Shown one piece after another: positions 10,501 to 18,189 of a stretch of 64,000 bases of DNA. A model generated the notes under the pieces. That model was not told the origin of the DNA. It searched no databases and was given only the letters and a program-made list of their open reading frames with translations. Location: contig JAKIUK010000012.1 in assembly GCA_021647585.1 (NCBI GenBank), positions 1 to 64,000 on the forward strand, in the 5' to 3' direction. Both the position numbers and the translations under genes were made by a program. How positions within the stretch are numbered: the stretch's first letter is position 1; the number at the start of each line of letters is the position of its first letter. The DNA comes from Methylococcaceae bacterium (lineage in GTDB: Bacteria > Pseudomonadota > Gammaproteobacteria > Methylococcales > Methylomonadaceae).

Positions 10501-10887
10501 TTTACCTTCAACATTCAATGGAAATTGAACTTGATCTATAACACGTAAATTCAAATTCCCAAGTACCGGAAAATACTCATCAAGAAAGCGTTGTTCAAGA
10601 CTGTAAAAATGAAGTCTATAGTGGTTTTTCTCTTTCCCGGGGTTTAACAACCCCACTTGAGCTTGTTTTAAAGTTAGCATCTTTTCAATTGCATAAATAT
10701 CGCTGACAGCATAACGAGGGGGCATTAAACTTTGATAATCAGCTGAAAAAACATGTTGATATTTCTCCCAGATAACTTTTCTTTCCTGTTTGCTGAACAC
10801 CCGTCTTATCATTTTATGAAAAGTATTCAGCCAGTGATTATCAATATGGCAGAAATTTCCAGAAGCATGTTTCACATCTACCTTCAT
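7531..10887 (-). CDS. NAD-specific glutamate dehydrogenase, short (about 1100 aa) form
   Basis: 1118 aa. It catalyses L-glutamate + NAD+ + H2O to 2-oxoglutarate + NH4+ + NADH in the cytoplasm. Catalytic-core text is clear: GGKISRGGIRWSDR, then PKGAKGGF (substrate-binding Lys-Gly-Gly), SDLANSIA, GGSKGFNHKELGITARGAWESV, and the Rossmann motif GIGSMDGDVFGNGML. Bacterial NAD-GDHs of the large class are about 1600 aa with N-terminal ACT-like regulatory domains; this one lacks about 500 N-terminal residues yet has a strong Shine-Dalgarno (AAGGAG) before its ATG, so it is a natural short form rather than a truncated gene. It is the third gene after STAS and RsbW-like genes, with a 12-bp gap. The next gene downstream runs on the other strand. 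Confidence 0.88.
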   Translation of the reverse strand: MKVDVKHASGNFCHIDNHWLNTFHKMIRRVFSKQERKVIWEKYQHVFSADYQSLMPPRYAVSDIYAIEKMLTLKQAQVGLLNPGKEKNHYRLHFYSLEQRFLDEYFPVLGNLNLRVIDQVQFPLNVEGKRVFIKSFTISAAESQCASFSILRCFLLDMIQAVLKGKVENDSLNSLLILTGLSWQEIDVLRAYRNYFLQLADKATLDSFHNALISNPKVAKYLFNYFETRFRPAPEWEDSLQREEQVLFPLRIKLIEEIETVADINHDRILRTLFNLIDATVRCNFHVRQNLDDYFIAFKINSLGVIDMPAPRPINEIYVHSVDMEGIHLRGGKISRGGIRWSDRVDDFRTEILGLMQTQMSKNVLIIPKGAKGGFIVKKDCADACFRTAGKTAYIKFIKGLLDLTDNYYLDEVIRLPGIVSYDGHDPYLVVAADKGTAQFSDLANSIASEYKYWLADAFASGGSKGFNHKELGITARGAWESVKRHFRELGKDIQQQSFSVIGIGSMDGDVFGNGMLLSPVTQLLGAISGEHIFIDPEPANLQSSFLERKRLFELPRSSWDDYNRQLISAGGGVFRRDSKGILITPVLKKWLGIRYRMLDGESLIRYLLKAQVELLWLGGIGTYVKASTENHTDAGDRNTDSVRVDANDLRASVVGEGANLGFTQKARIEYSLSGGRINTDAIDNSAGVDISDHEVNLKILLMNLYEKQKIANYLEFFNSLTPQVCQFVLKNNYKQTLCLSMEQMRCTTQTSSYLQLADQLETSGYLDRNVECFPQSKTIFSRPKQSLTRPELAVLMAASKMQLTQQVLEQSGFLEHEYFSCFLLDYFPKQITDNYVDDVISHPLAREIKATCISNKIINQAGCLFIHKSLEYEKDLLQSCMCYLTFDKVLKADELRQQIFDLDNQINSEHQYAVLLTIEKTLFIFCRWAWINGRKIVPSEKTVECFNQYLQEYQSLFQQDLKKAEIDNEQIERYKKAGFTQGLAEKISFIESIEDFPYLVALTDEIKQTFTDTLQMCGEVNAYLGLIEMYSNIQDIQIDDYWEEKVRLELQQGMRQITGNIVKEIYRAKLSCAEYFADHARIQALQQYQSVYQKIKSLSSAELMSYIALKGALEKLI

Positions 10888-10899
10888 GACTACTCCTTG

Positions 10900-11328
10900 C
10901 TAAATAAGTAACTTTCTGATTTCAAGAATATTGCCTTCCTCCTGTTTCGTGTATGTTACTGAGTCCATCAAGGTTTTGATAAAAAACAGCCCCATACCAT
11001 TTTCTTTGGGGTGTTCAAAATCTGGTTTCGGAACAGTTTCAAGATCGAACCCCTGGCCATGGTCATACACACGAATAATTAACTCTTGCTCCTGAATATC
11101 TATATTTATTCTGACCGTGTCTTTTGGGTCATTAGAATTGGAATGTTTTATTGCATTGGTTGTTGCCTCTGTTAATACCAGATTCAAATGATAGGCCAAA
11201 GCGTCCCGGTCACCGGAAAAATCTTCCAGGTCCCTACCTATATGTTCACCAATACTGCCGATCAGATGTAGATACTTTGTTTGAGTAGGAATAATCACAT
11301 CAACTTGAAAGTTAGTCGTAGAATTCAT
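10900..11328 (-). CDS. RsbW/SpoIIAB-like anti-sigma factor serine kinase (HATPase)
   Basis: 142 aa, a single GHKL ATPase domain. The N box is visible (LNLVLTEATTNAIKHSN) and so are the G boxes (VYDHGQGFDL and NGMGLFFIKTLMDSV). Such proteins bind a sigma factor or other partner and phosphorylate a STAS antagonist on Ser. The STAS gene lies 9 bp upstream, and AAGGAGGG directly after the STAS stop serves as this gene's ribosome site, so the two are coupled. No sigma factor or PP2C phosphatase gene is in the window, so the output of the switch is unknown. Confidence 0.85.
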   Translation of the reverse strand: MNSTTNFQVDVIIPTQTKYLHLIGSIGEHIGRDLEDFSGDRDALAYHLNLVLTEATTNAIKHSNSNDPKDTVRINIDIQEQELIIRVYDHGQGFDLETVPKPDFEHPKENGMGLFFIKTLMDSVTYTKQEEGNILEIRKLLI

Positions 11329-11337
11329 TTTCCCTCC

Positions 11338-11676
11338 TTAACCTTCGTTGTCAAAAACTTCGTTCAGATCAGCATAGATTTCAAATACCCTGTTTAATCG
11401 GGTTAATTCAAACATTGATAACACCTGATTCTGTAAATTGGATAATGATAATTTTCCCGATTTTGCCTCAGCATGTTTTAACCCAGATAACAACGCCCCT
11501 AAGCCCGAACTATCAACAAATCGAACATTTTCCATCTGTACAATTAGATTGACCTGACCTTGCTCAATCATATGCAGAATGAAATCTTTTAGATCTGCCG
11601 AATTATGTGCATCAATCCGTTCATCCTTAACGAAAAGAATATTAAAGCCATTTATTTTTTCTTCAGTTACATTCAT
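11338..11676 (-). CDS. STAS-domain anti-anti-sigma factor (RsbV/SpoIIAA-like)
   Basis: 112 aa, one STAS domain. The phosphorylation-site loop VRFVDSSGLGALLSGLK holds the Ser pair that the partner kinase modifies. It is first gene of a three-gene operon with an RsbW-like kinase and NAD-glutamate dehydrogenase. In known partner-switch systems the unphosphorylated STAS protein sequesters the kinase and frees its target. The last part of the protein (FEIYADLNEVFDNEG) is normal for the family. Confidence 0.87.
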   Translation of the reverse strand: MNVTEEKINGFNILFVKDERIDAHNSADLKDFILHMIEQGQVNLIVQMENVRFVDSSGLGALLSGLKHAEAKSGKLSLSNLQNQVLSMFELTRLNRVFEIYADLNEVFDNEG

Positions 11677-11797
11677 ATTTTTATTATCCAGAACATCGAA
11701 AAAAAACAGAAAATAATTTGAAATTATCCCTACTTATTTAGTCTACTATTTTTTAGAAAGTTCATTTTTATCTTGATTCTTAGACAGGAGATGACTC

Positions 11798-12691
11798 ATG
11801 AAAATTTTGATTACCGGTGGAACAGGATTTATTGGCAAAAAATTATGCCATTTTTTACTGGATAAAGGACATAAATTAACTGTCTTAAGTCGTACTCCCG
11901 GAAAAGTACCAACGCTGTGTGGAGAATCTGTTCAGGCTATTAATTCTATAGAACAGTTGACAGCATCTGACTCATTTGATGCCATCATAAACCTTGCAGG
12001 CGAAGGTATTGCCGATGCCCGCTGGAGTAAAGCAAGAAAACGAATTTTATTAGATAGCCGAATTAACACAACTAAACAACTTATCCGTTATATAGAAAGA
12101 GCTGAAACTCAACCTGAGGTATTAATTAGTAGTTCAGCTATTGGTTATTATGGCAATCGTGGCGCTAAAAAAGTAAATGAAGAAGCAGTCGGCCATGAAG
12201 AATTTTCACATTATCTTTGTGCAAAATGGGAAGCTACTGCACTTGAAGCAGAACAATGGAATGTACGAGTCTGCATTATCAGAACAGGACTGGTTATTGG
12301 TGATGATGGCGGCTTTCTCAAACGAATGCTGTTGCCTTTTAAAATGGGTTTAGGGGGGCCTATGGGAGATGGGAAACAATGGATTTCATGGATACACCGC
12401 ACTGATTTTATTGCTATCATCGATAAATTGCTGGAATTAAAAGTTTTGCATGGCATTTTTAATGTGACTGCACCTGAACCCGTTACTAACATGGAATTTA
12501 GTCAAACACTGGGGGAAATATTAAACAGACCCACTTTTTTACCTGTCCCGGCTTTAGTGTTAAAAATACTTTTAGGTGAAATGTCAGCTTTATTGTTGGG
12601 CGGTCAACGAGTTATACCCGAACGGATTGAAAAAACAGGGTATGAATTTAAATTCCAAACCTTGGAACATGCCCTAAGGGATGTACTTTAG
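11798..12691 (+). CDS. TIGR01777-family NAD(P)-dependent epimerase/dehydratase (YfcH/SDR39U1-like)
   Basis: 297 aa. The N-terminal Rossmann motif is GGTGFIG, followed by NLAGEGIADARWSKARK, the SSSAIGYYGNRG segment and Y-x3-K (HYLCAKWE), all typical of TIGR01777 proteins. The C-terminal DUF1731 region reads VPALVLKILLGEMSALLLGGQRVIPERIEKTGY. Substrate is unknown for this family. AGGAG lies seven bases before the ATG. It diverges from the STAS-GDH operon, with about 120 bp for both promoters. A PR1 repeat begins right after its stop codon. Confidence 0.9.
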   Translation: MKILITGGTGFIGKKLCHFLLDKGHKLTVLSRTPGKVPTLCGESVQAINSIEQLTASDSFDAIINLAGEGIADARWSKARKRILLDSRINTTKQLIRYIERAETQPEVLISSSAIGYYGNRGAKKVNEEAVGHEEFSHYLCAKWEATALEAEQWNVRVCIIRTGLVIGDDGGFLKRMLLPFKMGLGGPMGDGKQWISWIHRTDFIAIIDKLLELKVLHGIFNVTAPEPVTNMEFSQTLGEILNRPTFLPVPALVLKILLGEMSALLLGGQRVIPERIEKTGYEFKFQTLEHALRDVL

Positions 12692-13085
12692 ATAACGCAA
12701 AATAAATTACCTACCCAGATTGTGCCGGGTTTAATCCGTCTTTAACTAACACATGGATGTGTGTAGGTAGAACAATGCATAATCCTAGAAAAATCAGTTG
12801 GATCACGGATTCTAGCACAAGCTCTTGATTCCACAGCACTTAAAAAAATGCCCGCTTAACCTAATGGGTGAAGCTCAGATTTTTTTAAAACACTGTGAAA
12901 CCAGTATCTTGCACTAAAATTCCGCGCCCAACTGATCTTTCTAGGATAATGCCATTTACGGCATGTAGTAGGGTAACGCAGGAGCAATTTCGAGGCGCAA
13001 CAGAGGGAGCATAGCAAGCTATGAGACCGCTGAAGACGGATAAAAAAGACAAACCAGATGGGTAAGTTATTTATTGCGAGTTGCC
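12692..13085. repeat. Palindromic intergenic repeat, family PR1, copy 2 (split by a MITE)
   Basis: The left end GCAAAATAAATTACCTACCC pairs with the complement of GGGTAAGTTATTTATTGCGA at the right. The core GGAGCATAGC-AA-GCTATGAGAC matches the other copies. The element is interrupted at 12784-12945 by an insertion with its own terminal repeats and target duplication, which shows relative age: PR1 was there first. It fills the gap between the epimerase stop and the end of norB, where no gene is seen. Confidence 0.72.
12784..12945. mobile_element. MITE-like element, copy A (162 bp)
   Basis: It begins CCTAGAAAAATCAGTTGG and ends CCAACTGATCTTTCTAGG, 18-bp terminal inverted repeats with one mismatch. 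It is flanked on both sides by ATAAT (12779-12783 and 12946-12950), a 5-bp target duplication. No coding capacity. Internal text such as GGATCACGGATTCTAGCAC and CTTGCACTA is shared with the copy at 37284. Confidence 0.8.
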
Positions 13086-13155
13086 TTAGATGTTATCTTT
13101 AAAAGGAAGAGATTAAAATCCTCTTCCTTTTCTGAATATCCACTTTAAAGCGGAG

Positions 13156-14661
13156 CTACCCTGCTTGAGGAATTACTTCGGCTTTGCGTGTCTCACCTTG
13201 ACCAATAGTCAGTAAATCCCATACCAATAAAGCTAGACCAGCAGCAGTAATGCAACCAAAAAACATCCGCCAGTTCATTGCGCTAATAAAGGAAGGATGC
13301 GATTGCGCAGCAAAATAACCACCCCATGTAGAACCGCCTATTGCACGTTCAATAAATGACTGTTCATACCCTGCAATTAATAGTGCAATAGTCATTCCTA
13401 GCACACCAATATTTAACAGAGCCAGTGCCCATTTCCAACGCCAGGCATTTTGTAAGCCACCTCCCATCCAAACATTACCACGCCAATGTTGAATTGCAAT
13501 ATAGAAAAAAGCAATATTAATCGTAGCATAAGCACCAAAGAAAGCTAAGTGGCCGTGTGAAGCTGACCATTGTGTGCCGTGCGTGTATAAATTTATTTGT
13601 GGTAAAGTGTGCATAAATCCCCATACACCCGCCCCAAAAAAGTTACCAAAAGCATGTGCAATCAACCAGGCCATCGCAGGATGATTCATATTTTTAAATG
13701 AACGCTCACCAGAATCATAGACAGCATGTACAACCATTGCCACTAGAGGAATCGGTTCTAAAGCTGAGAAAAAACCACCAATAGTCAACCAGTATTCAGG
13801 TGTACCTATCCAAAAATAATGATGCCCCAAGCCTAAAATACCGGAACCAAACATTAAGGCTACTTCAATATAGAGCCAGGTTTGCACAATTTTACGTCTG
13901 ACACCTAATATTTTCATTAACGACCAGGCCATAATCACACCGACTAACACTTCCCATGTTGCCTCAACCCAAAGGTGAATAACCCACCACCACCAAAATT
14001 GCTCATGGGTAATATTAGTCATATAAAACATGCCTGCTAAATACAAACCAGCCAACGCCACTAAATCCAGGGTTAATACGCCTGCGATACCTGACCAATG
14101 ACCTTTACTAAAGGTCATTACCACGTTGTAAAAGAATATCAGCATCACTACAACAATACCTATATCAGCCCAACGAGGGGCTTCGATATATTCCCGCCCT
14201 TCATTTATCAACCATAGGGTTGTATCATTACCCGCCCCTGTCTGGATAAACAGATAAACAAGAACCACAACAGTTATTGCTGCAGAAAACAACCAAAAAC
14301 CTAATACACCAAACTTCAGGCCGACAACCTCAGTGCCACTTTCATCTTCTAATAACCAATAAGTACAACCGATAAAACCATAGAGCATCCAGAGTATCAT
14401 GGCATTGATATGCACCATCCGGTTAACACTGAAATCCAGAAATTCATAAAGAAAACCAGGAAAAATAAACTGTGCGGCAGCCAGTAAACCAAATAAAATC
14501 TGGAAGATAAACAATATAACCGCACCCATAAAATATTTTACGGCTAATTTTTGACCACCATTCAAGGTACTATCATCAACTTGTGCCCAGGCTTTAAAAG
14601 TATCCAATTTATCACTCATCGAAGGGCTATTTTCTTTATCTGTATCAACATGTGCACTCAT
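13156..14661 (-). CDS. norB: Nitric oxide reductase, cytochrome b subunit NorB
   Basis: 501 aa, about 12 membrane helices. It is the catalytic subunit of cNOR: 2 NO + 2 e- + 2 H+ to N2O + H2O in the cytoplasmic membrane. Heme and FeB ligands are recognisable: NRMVHINAMILW, HLWVEATWEV (His ligand plus the conserved Glu near the FeB site), LGLGHHYFWIG (FeB His pair) and HGHLAFFGAYATINIAF (heme ligands). No N-terminal quinol-oxidising extension is present and norC lies 2 bp upstream, so this is the cytochrome c-dependent type. A 40-residue soluble N-terminal tail precedes helix 1. Confidence 0.95.
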   Translation of the reverse strand: MSAHVDTDKENSPSMSDKLDTFKAWAQVDDSTLNGGQKLAVKYFMGAVILFIFQILFGLLAAAQFIFPGFLYEFLDFSVNRMVHINAMILWMLYGFIGCTYWLLEDESGTEVVGLKFGVLGFWLFSAAITVVVLVYLFIQTGAGNDTTLWLINEGREYIEAPRWADIGIVVVMLIFFYNVVMTFSKGHWSGIAGVLTLDLVALAGLYLAGMFYMTNITHEQFWWWWVIHLWVEATWEVLVGVIMAWSLMKILGVRRKIVQTWLYIEVALMFGSGILGLGHHYFWIGTPEYWLTIGGFFSALEPIPLVAMVVHAVYDSGERSFKNMNHPAMAWLIAHAFGNFFGAGVWGFMHTLPQINLYTHGTQWSASHGHLAFFGAYATINIAFFYIAIQHWRGNVWMGGGLQNAWRWKWALALLNIGVLGMTIALLIAGYEQSFIERAIGGSTWGGYFAAQSHPSFISAMNWRMFFGCITAAGLALLVWDLLTIGQGETRKAEVIPQAG

Positions 14662-14663
14662 GA

Positions 14664-15263
14664 TTATTCGTCCTCAGCTTCAATGGTTGTAAAATTATAA
14701 GGAAAGCCATTAGTATCAATACTGGACATCCATTTTAAGAAAGCAACAACGCCTTTTGCCTCATCCGCCGTAATACCCAGATTTGGCATTTTTCGATTAG
14801 TACCAAATGTACGTGCATTCTTTTCTGGATCCATCAAAAACTTAAGCATCTGCTGTTCACGTAATTCTGTCGTCAACCATCCCTGGTCTAGCCAGGCTTT
14901 GGTTAAATCAGGCGCATAATACGCACCATTACCTAATAAAGTATGGCAATTCATACAGTTTTTAGCTTGAGTGGTTTTTTTACCTAAAGTAACCAGTTCC
15001 TCAGCTTCTTGTTCACTAAATTTTTGCCCGAATAACAATTCTTCAGCACCAATAATTGGCATAAACTTATTCAATTTTTTATCAAATTGATAATCAATAT
15101 TTTGATTGATGACTGAATACGCGGGAACTCTGTTTCCGCCAGCTGAAGTCTGTTTCAGGGTATCAAACGTTAATACCACAAGAATTAAAAAAGAGCCGGC
15201 TGTGACCCACACCGCTACTTTTTTCCAAAAAGACTCAGAAGCCCATTGAGGTGTTTCACTCAT
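14664..15263 (-). CDS. norC: Nitric oxide reductase, cytochrome c subunit NorC
   Basis: 199 aa. One N-terminal membrane anchor (about residues 14-32, VAVWVTAGSFLILVVLTF), then a periplasmic mono-heme cytochrome c domain with CMNCH and the following LLGNGAYYAPDLT typical of NorC. The likely Met ligand is in KMPNLGIT. It is longer than the usual 150 aa NorC by an extra segment between anchor and heme. It passes electrons to NorB, encoded 2 bp downstream. Its start overlaps the end of the upstream membrane-protein gene by 8 bp. Confidence 0.95.
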   Translation of the reverse strand: MSETPQWASESFWKKVAVWVTAGSFLILVVLTFDTLKQTSAGGNRVPAYSVINQNIDYQFDKKLNKFMPIIGAEELLFGQKFSEQEAEELVTLGKKTTQAKNCMNCHTLLGNGAYYAPDLTKAWLDQGWLTTELREQQMLKFLMDPEKNARTFGTNRKMPNLGITADEAKGVVAFLKWMSSIDTNGFPYNFTTIEAEDE

Positions 15264-15588
15264 TTTTTTTCTCCAGTGATGTAATTAATTTGGGATCGTC
15301 ATGGGTTTGTTTACACAAATGCCAAATAGCAATGGGAGCAAAAAAATAACCAATGACCATAAGATAGGAAATTATCCGCCAATAACCCATCAAATTGGCT
15401 GCCAGCGTCAATTGATAAACAGAAGCTAGCAATATAAAATAAGATACAAAAGCAGATATTTTAATACTCAGGCGAGAGTTCACTTTAGACCAGGCAAACA
15501 ACAAGGCATAACTTGCGCCCGCCATAATAATTAATGCAGATGAAAAAAAGGTAATAAAGAAGTCTTTTAAGGCTACAGGTTCAAGCAT
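15256..15588 (-). CDS. Small membrane protein in the nor operon
   Basis: 110 aa with three or four hydrophobic helices (FFITFFSSALIIMAGASYALLFAW, ISAFVSYFILLASVYQLTLAANLMG, IISYLMVIGYFFAPIAIWHLC) and a short charged C-tail. It overlaps norC by 8 bp, so it is first in the nor operon. I do not recognise a named family; it is too short and not similar enough to be NorE (cytochrome oxidase subunit III type). A role in NOR assembly or stability is inferred from position only. Confidence 0.7.
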   Translation of the reverse strand: MLEPVALKDFFITFFSSALIIMAGASYALLFAWSKVNSRLSIKISAFVSYFILLASVYQLTLAANLMGYWRIISYLMVIGYFFAPIAIWHLCKQTHDDPKLITSLEKKNE

Positions 15589-15647
15589 ATTACTATAATT
15601 TAAGAAATAAAAAAGTTAGGTACAGTCTCTACGGAACGGTAGAGTTA

Positions 15648-15805
15648 GGCAGCTGGCAATAAATAACCTACCCAGATTGCGCAGGATTTTTATTTGTATT
15701 CAAGACGTGGGAACAGGCGCATAGCCAGCTAAGTAACTGTTCCCACAACGCAGAAGACGAATAAAAATACCAGTAAGGTGGGTGGGTTATTTGTTGCTAG
15801 TTGCC
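15648..15805. repeat. Palindromic intergenic repeat, family PR1, copy 3
   Basis: This is the clearest copy. The left arm GGCAGCTGGCAATAAATAAC pairs with the complement of GTTATTTGTTGCTAGTTGCC. Inside, GTGGGAACAG and CTGTTCCCAC form a perfect 10-bp stem around the core GCGCATAGCCAGCTAAGTAA. It lies between the nor operon start (15588) and its likely upstream control region. Confidence 0.75.
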
Positions 15806-15922
15806 TTACCCCAGTTCAATATACTTCCTTTCACACTAAGTTCATATAAAGCATACCATAGATAGGGTTATTAAATTCCACATTCTATACAATCGTTTGA
15901 AAGCCAATTTATTTCATAGTAA

Positions 15923-15969
15923 TGTATACAACTTTGTATATCACTATACAGCTGTATTCTAATGTATAA
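15923..15969. promoter_or_regulatory. Cluster of TGTATA/TATACA repeats, candidate operator
   Basis: Within 47 bp there are five TGTAT or ATACA units at roughly 10-12 bp spacing, including the palindromes TGTATACA (15923-15930) and TGTATATCACTATACA (15935-15950). It lies upstream of the nor operon (minus strand) and just past the 3' end of the DUF342 gene. No canonical Fnr/Dnr box (TTGAT-N4-ATCAA) was found in the gap, so this is the best candidate for a nor operator. The binding protein is unknown. Confidence 0.35.
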
Positions 15970-16037
15970 CGATATATCAATTTTCAATTAAAAACAATTA
16001 AAACCTCTAAACTCTATTTGTCAGGCCTGATCCTATA

Positions 16038-17681
16038 TTAGTTTACTGAAGAATTATGAGACATTGACCCATCAAATAATAAAAACGTACCCTGCCCGTA
16101 TCTTCCTTTTATTTTTTGCTGTTGATCCAGAATTGTTATTGCGACACCAGGAAACGCTTCTTTCTGCACGATAATTTTACCTTGTCTCACTTTTTCAATA
16201 GACGCTTCAATTTCATCCTTTTGAGTTATTAAACCATTTATCAACGCTTTGAGTTCATCCGTTTGTATTCGGGTGTTTTGCAGTAATTCTTTTGCTTCAG
16301 GAGAACGTTTTTTTGACAAACCAACCATTAAACCCAGCATTCTTACCAGCAATTCATCCTGAGCAACAATCTCTGTTTTAAGTGATTCATATTGTTCCAA
16401 TATGCCATCACTACATGCTATAGCAACGTGTGTTAAAGCACCTCCTGATGAACCTAATACCTCAGCACGTATAATAGTACCCGCAGAAACATTTCCCCCT
16501 ACAATGCCACTTTTTTCCTCTCGTGGATTTCCAACAATAATTTGATTCTTGCCTGTTATATTACAATTAGAGATTCGAGATTTTATAAATATGTCACCTT
16601 CAACCGTCACATAGACATTTTCCAAATAACCAGCCGTTAAATTACCTTTACAATTTATCTGACAACTTTCTTCTTTCGAATTATCAGAACGCCCTATCAT
16701 CCCTAACTTTATATCTACATTCCCTCCCGACTCAATACAGGCATTTTCCACAATCCCAAAAATTTGCACATCACCCGTTACTTTAATACTCATACCTGAA
16801 GCCACATCACCTTTAACAATGACTGTTCCATCAAAGTCGATATGTCCTGTACGTAAATCAACTTTGTTGACCGTATAAACCTTTTCTATAGTAATACCAT
16901 TCTCACCTATTACTGGCTGACCTTTAATGGCTGAAACCAATACATCAGAATCCGTTGAGCTAACAACAGCACCTTTACATTTTTTAAAATTGATTTTTTT
17001 TCCTATTCTGGCAGGTATTTCTTCTCCAGTGACGCTTCTACCTATTACTGTTGGTGTAGGAGGAAGTTTTCGCATCAACTGACAACCTTCCTCTACAGAA
17101 ACAATTTCTCCCAAATCATAATAATCTAGCGAACCATCACTGCGGACACTAGGTTTTCGGTCTGTAATATCATCCAACAAACATTCAAACCGTGTATCTT
17201 TGCCATGTTCTGGTGGCCTGCCTTTAGCGATCACGACTTCAACCATCTCTCCAGGTACTATCAGTCGAGATTTTTTAACCAAGCCGACGATTCTATTTTT
17301 ATTCACCCGTTCAAGCTCGAGTTCCTTATCATTTAATGCATTGACCACATCTTGTGAGGATGCTGGTTGACCTCCCTTTGCAGCAGTTATACGCAAACTC
17401 GCAGATAAATGATCACCTGTAACCAGAACTTCAACTTTAGCATCTATTTTCTGTCCCAGTTTCACTCGGCCAGAACGATTTTTTTCAAACAGTTCAGCCA
17501 TTTTTTCATGAGCTGAGTTTGAAACACTTAAACCAGCACAACCGCAATGAACTAATTGCTTTTCCAGCCATTCTTCAGAATATTCGATTTTATCAGCATC
17601 TGAATTAATAACAGCGTAGACAGTAACTTCATCTGCATCAACTTCAAAAGTTAGTTTTCTAGAAATCTGATTTTCTGGCAT
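16038..17681 (-). CDS. FapA/DUF342 family protein
   Basis: 547 aa. The C-terminal two thirds contain repeated short beta-strand units rich in Gly (GTVIVKGDVASGMSIKVTGDVQIFG, GGNVDIKLGMIG, GNLTAGYLENVYVTVEGDIFI, GGNVSAGTIIRAEVLG), the right-handed beta-helix of the FapA (PF03961) family. A coiled coil follows (LLQNTRIQTDELKALINGLITQKDEIEASIEKV). The N-terminal third is alpha/beta. In Vibrio vulnificus FapA influences polar flagellar assembly and binds EIIA-Glc; no flagellar genes are nearby, so that role is not assured. It is monocistronic here. Confidence 0.82.
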   Translation of the reverse strand: MPENQISRKLTFEVDADEVTVYAVINSDADKIEYSEEWLEKQLVHCGCAGLSVSNSAHEKMAELFEKNRSGRVKLGQKIDAKVEVLVTGDHLSASLRITAAKGGQPASSQDVVNALNDKELELERVNKNRIVGLVKKSRLIVPGEMVEVVIAKGRPPEHGKDTRFECLLDDITDRKPSVRSDGSLDYYDLGEIVSVEEGCQLMRKLPPTPTVIGRSVTGEEIPARIGKKINFKKCKGAVVSSTDSDVLVSAIKGQPVIGENGITIEKVYTVNKVDLRTGHIDFDGTVIVKGDVASGMSIKVTGDVQIFGIVENACIESGGNVDIKLGMIGRSDNSKEESCQINCKGNLTAGYLENVYVTVEGDIFIKSRISNCNITGKNQIIVGNPREEKSGIVGGNVSAGTIIRAEVLGSSGGALTHVAIACSDGILEQYESLKTEIVAQDELLVRMLGLMVGLSKKRSPEAKELLQNTRIQTDELKALINGLITQKDEIEASIEKVRQGKIIVQKEAFPGVAITILDQQQKIKGRYGQGTFLLFDGSMSHNSSVN

Positions 17682-18189
17682 AAATCGATATTAACAGTTA
17701 GACAAAGCTCGTAGTTAAATATAGCGTGCAATCAATTTTTTTCTATAGTTTTTGTTCGAATAAATATTTATCTCTAACTTTAGGGCATAGTTCTGAAAAA
17801 TGTAGTCAGACTCAAAATCATGCAGCCTTAATACTGTAAATAATTATCTGCCAGTGCATGCTTAAGTTTTTGCACACATTGATGTTCTACCTGCTGCTAA
17901 AAAGTTCAAATCTCCGTAAATTTATTTTTAATATTTCTTTTTCGTTACACTCATCTGAAGATGTATTAATATTTTCGACTGGGCTTAAGATAACAATTTA
18001 TTCCTTTTTGCTAAGTAACTAGCACTTAACATAAGCGTCCTAATATTTTTTTTTGTTTGCTGACATAAAAAAAATAGCTAAGCTCAAGAGTCTGCTTACC
18101 TATGCTTATACACATCCTGAAAAACCCAATTCTCAGTCATCTAAAGAACATCCACAGTATCAACAATATTTTGCCTCAAAGTCAAATTT
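17682..18189. other. Intergenic region, no gene recognised
   Basis: 508 bp between the start of the DUF342 gene and the 3' end of the PAS-GAF-GGDEF-EAL gene. It is AT-rich with poly-T tracts. A 63-codon plus-strand frame at 18053-18244 is antisense to the end of the EAL domain and lacks any recognisable feature. No PR1 or MITE copy was seen. Confidence 0.5.

Noticed and set aside
15589..16037. Fnr/Dnr or NorR-type site upstream of nor
   Set aside because: No TTGAT-N4-ATCAA and no sigma-54 promoter (GG-N10-GC) could be found on either strand.
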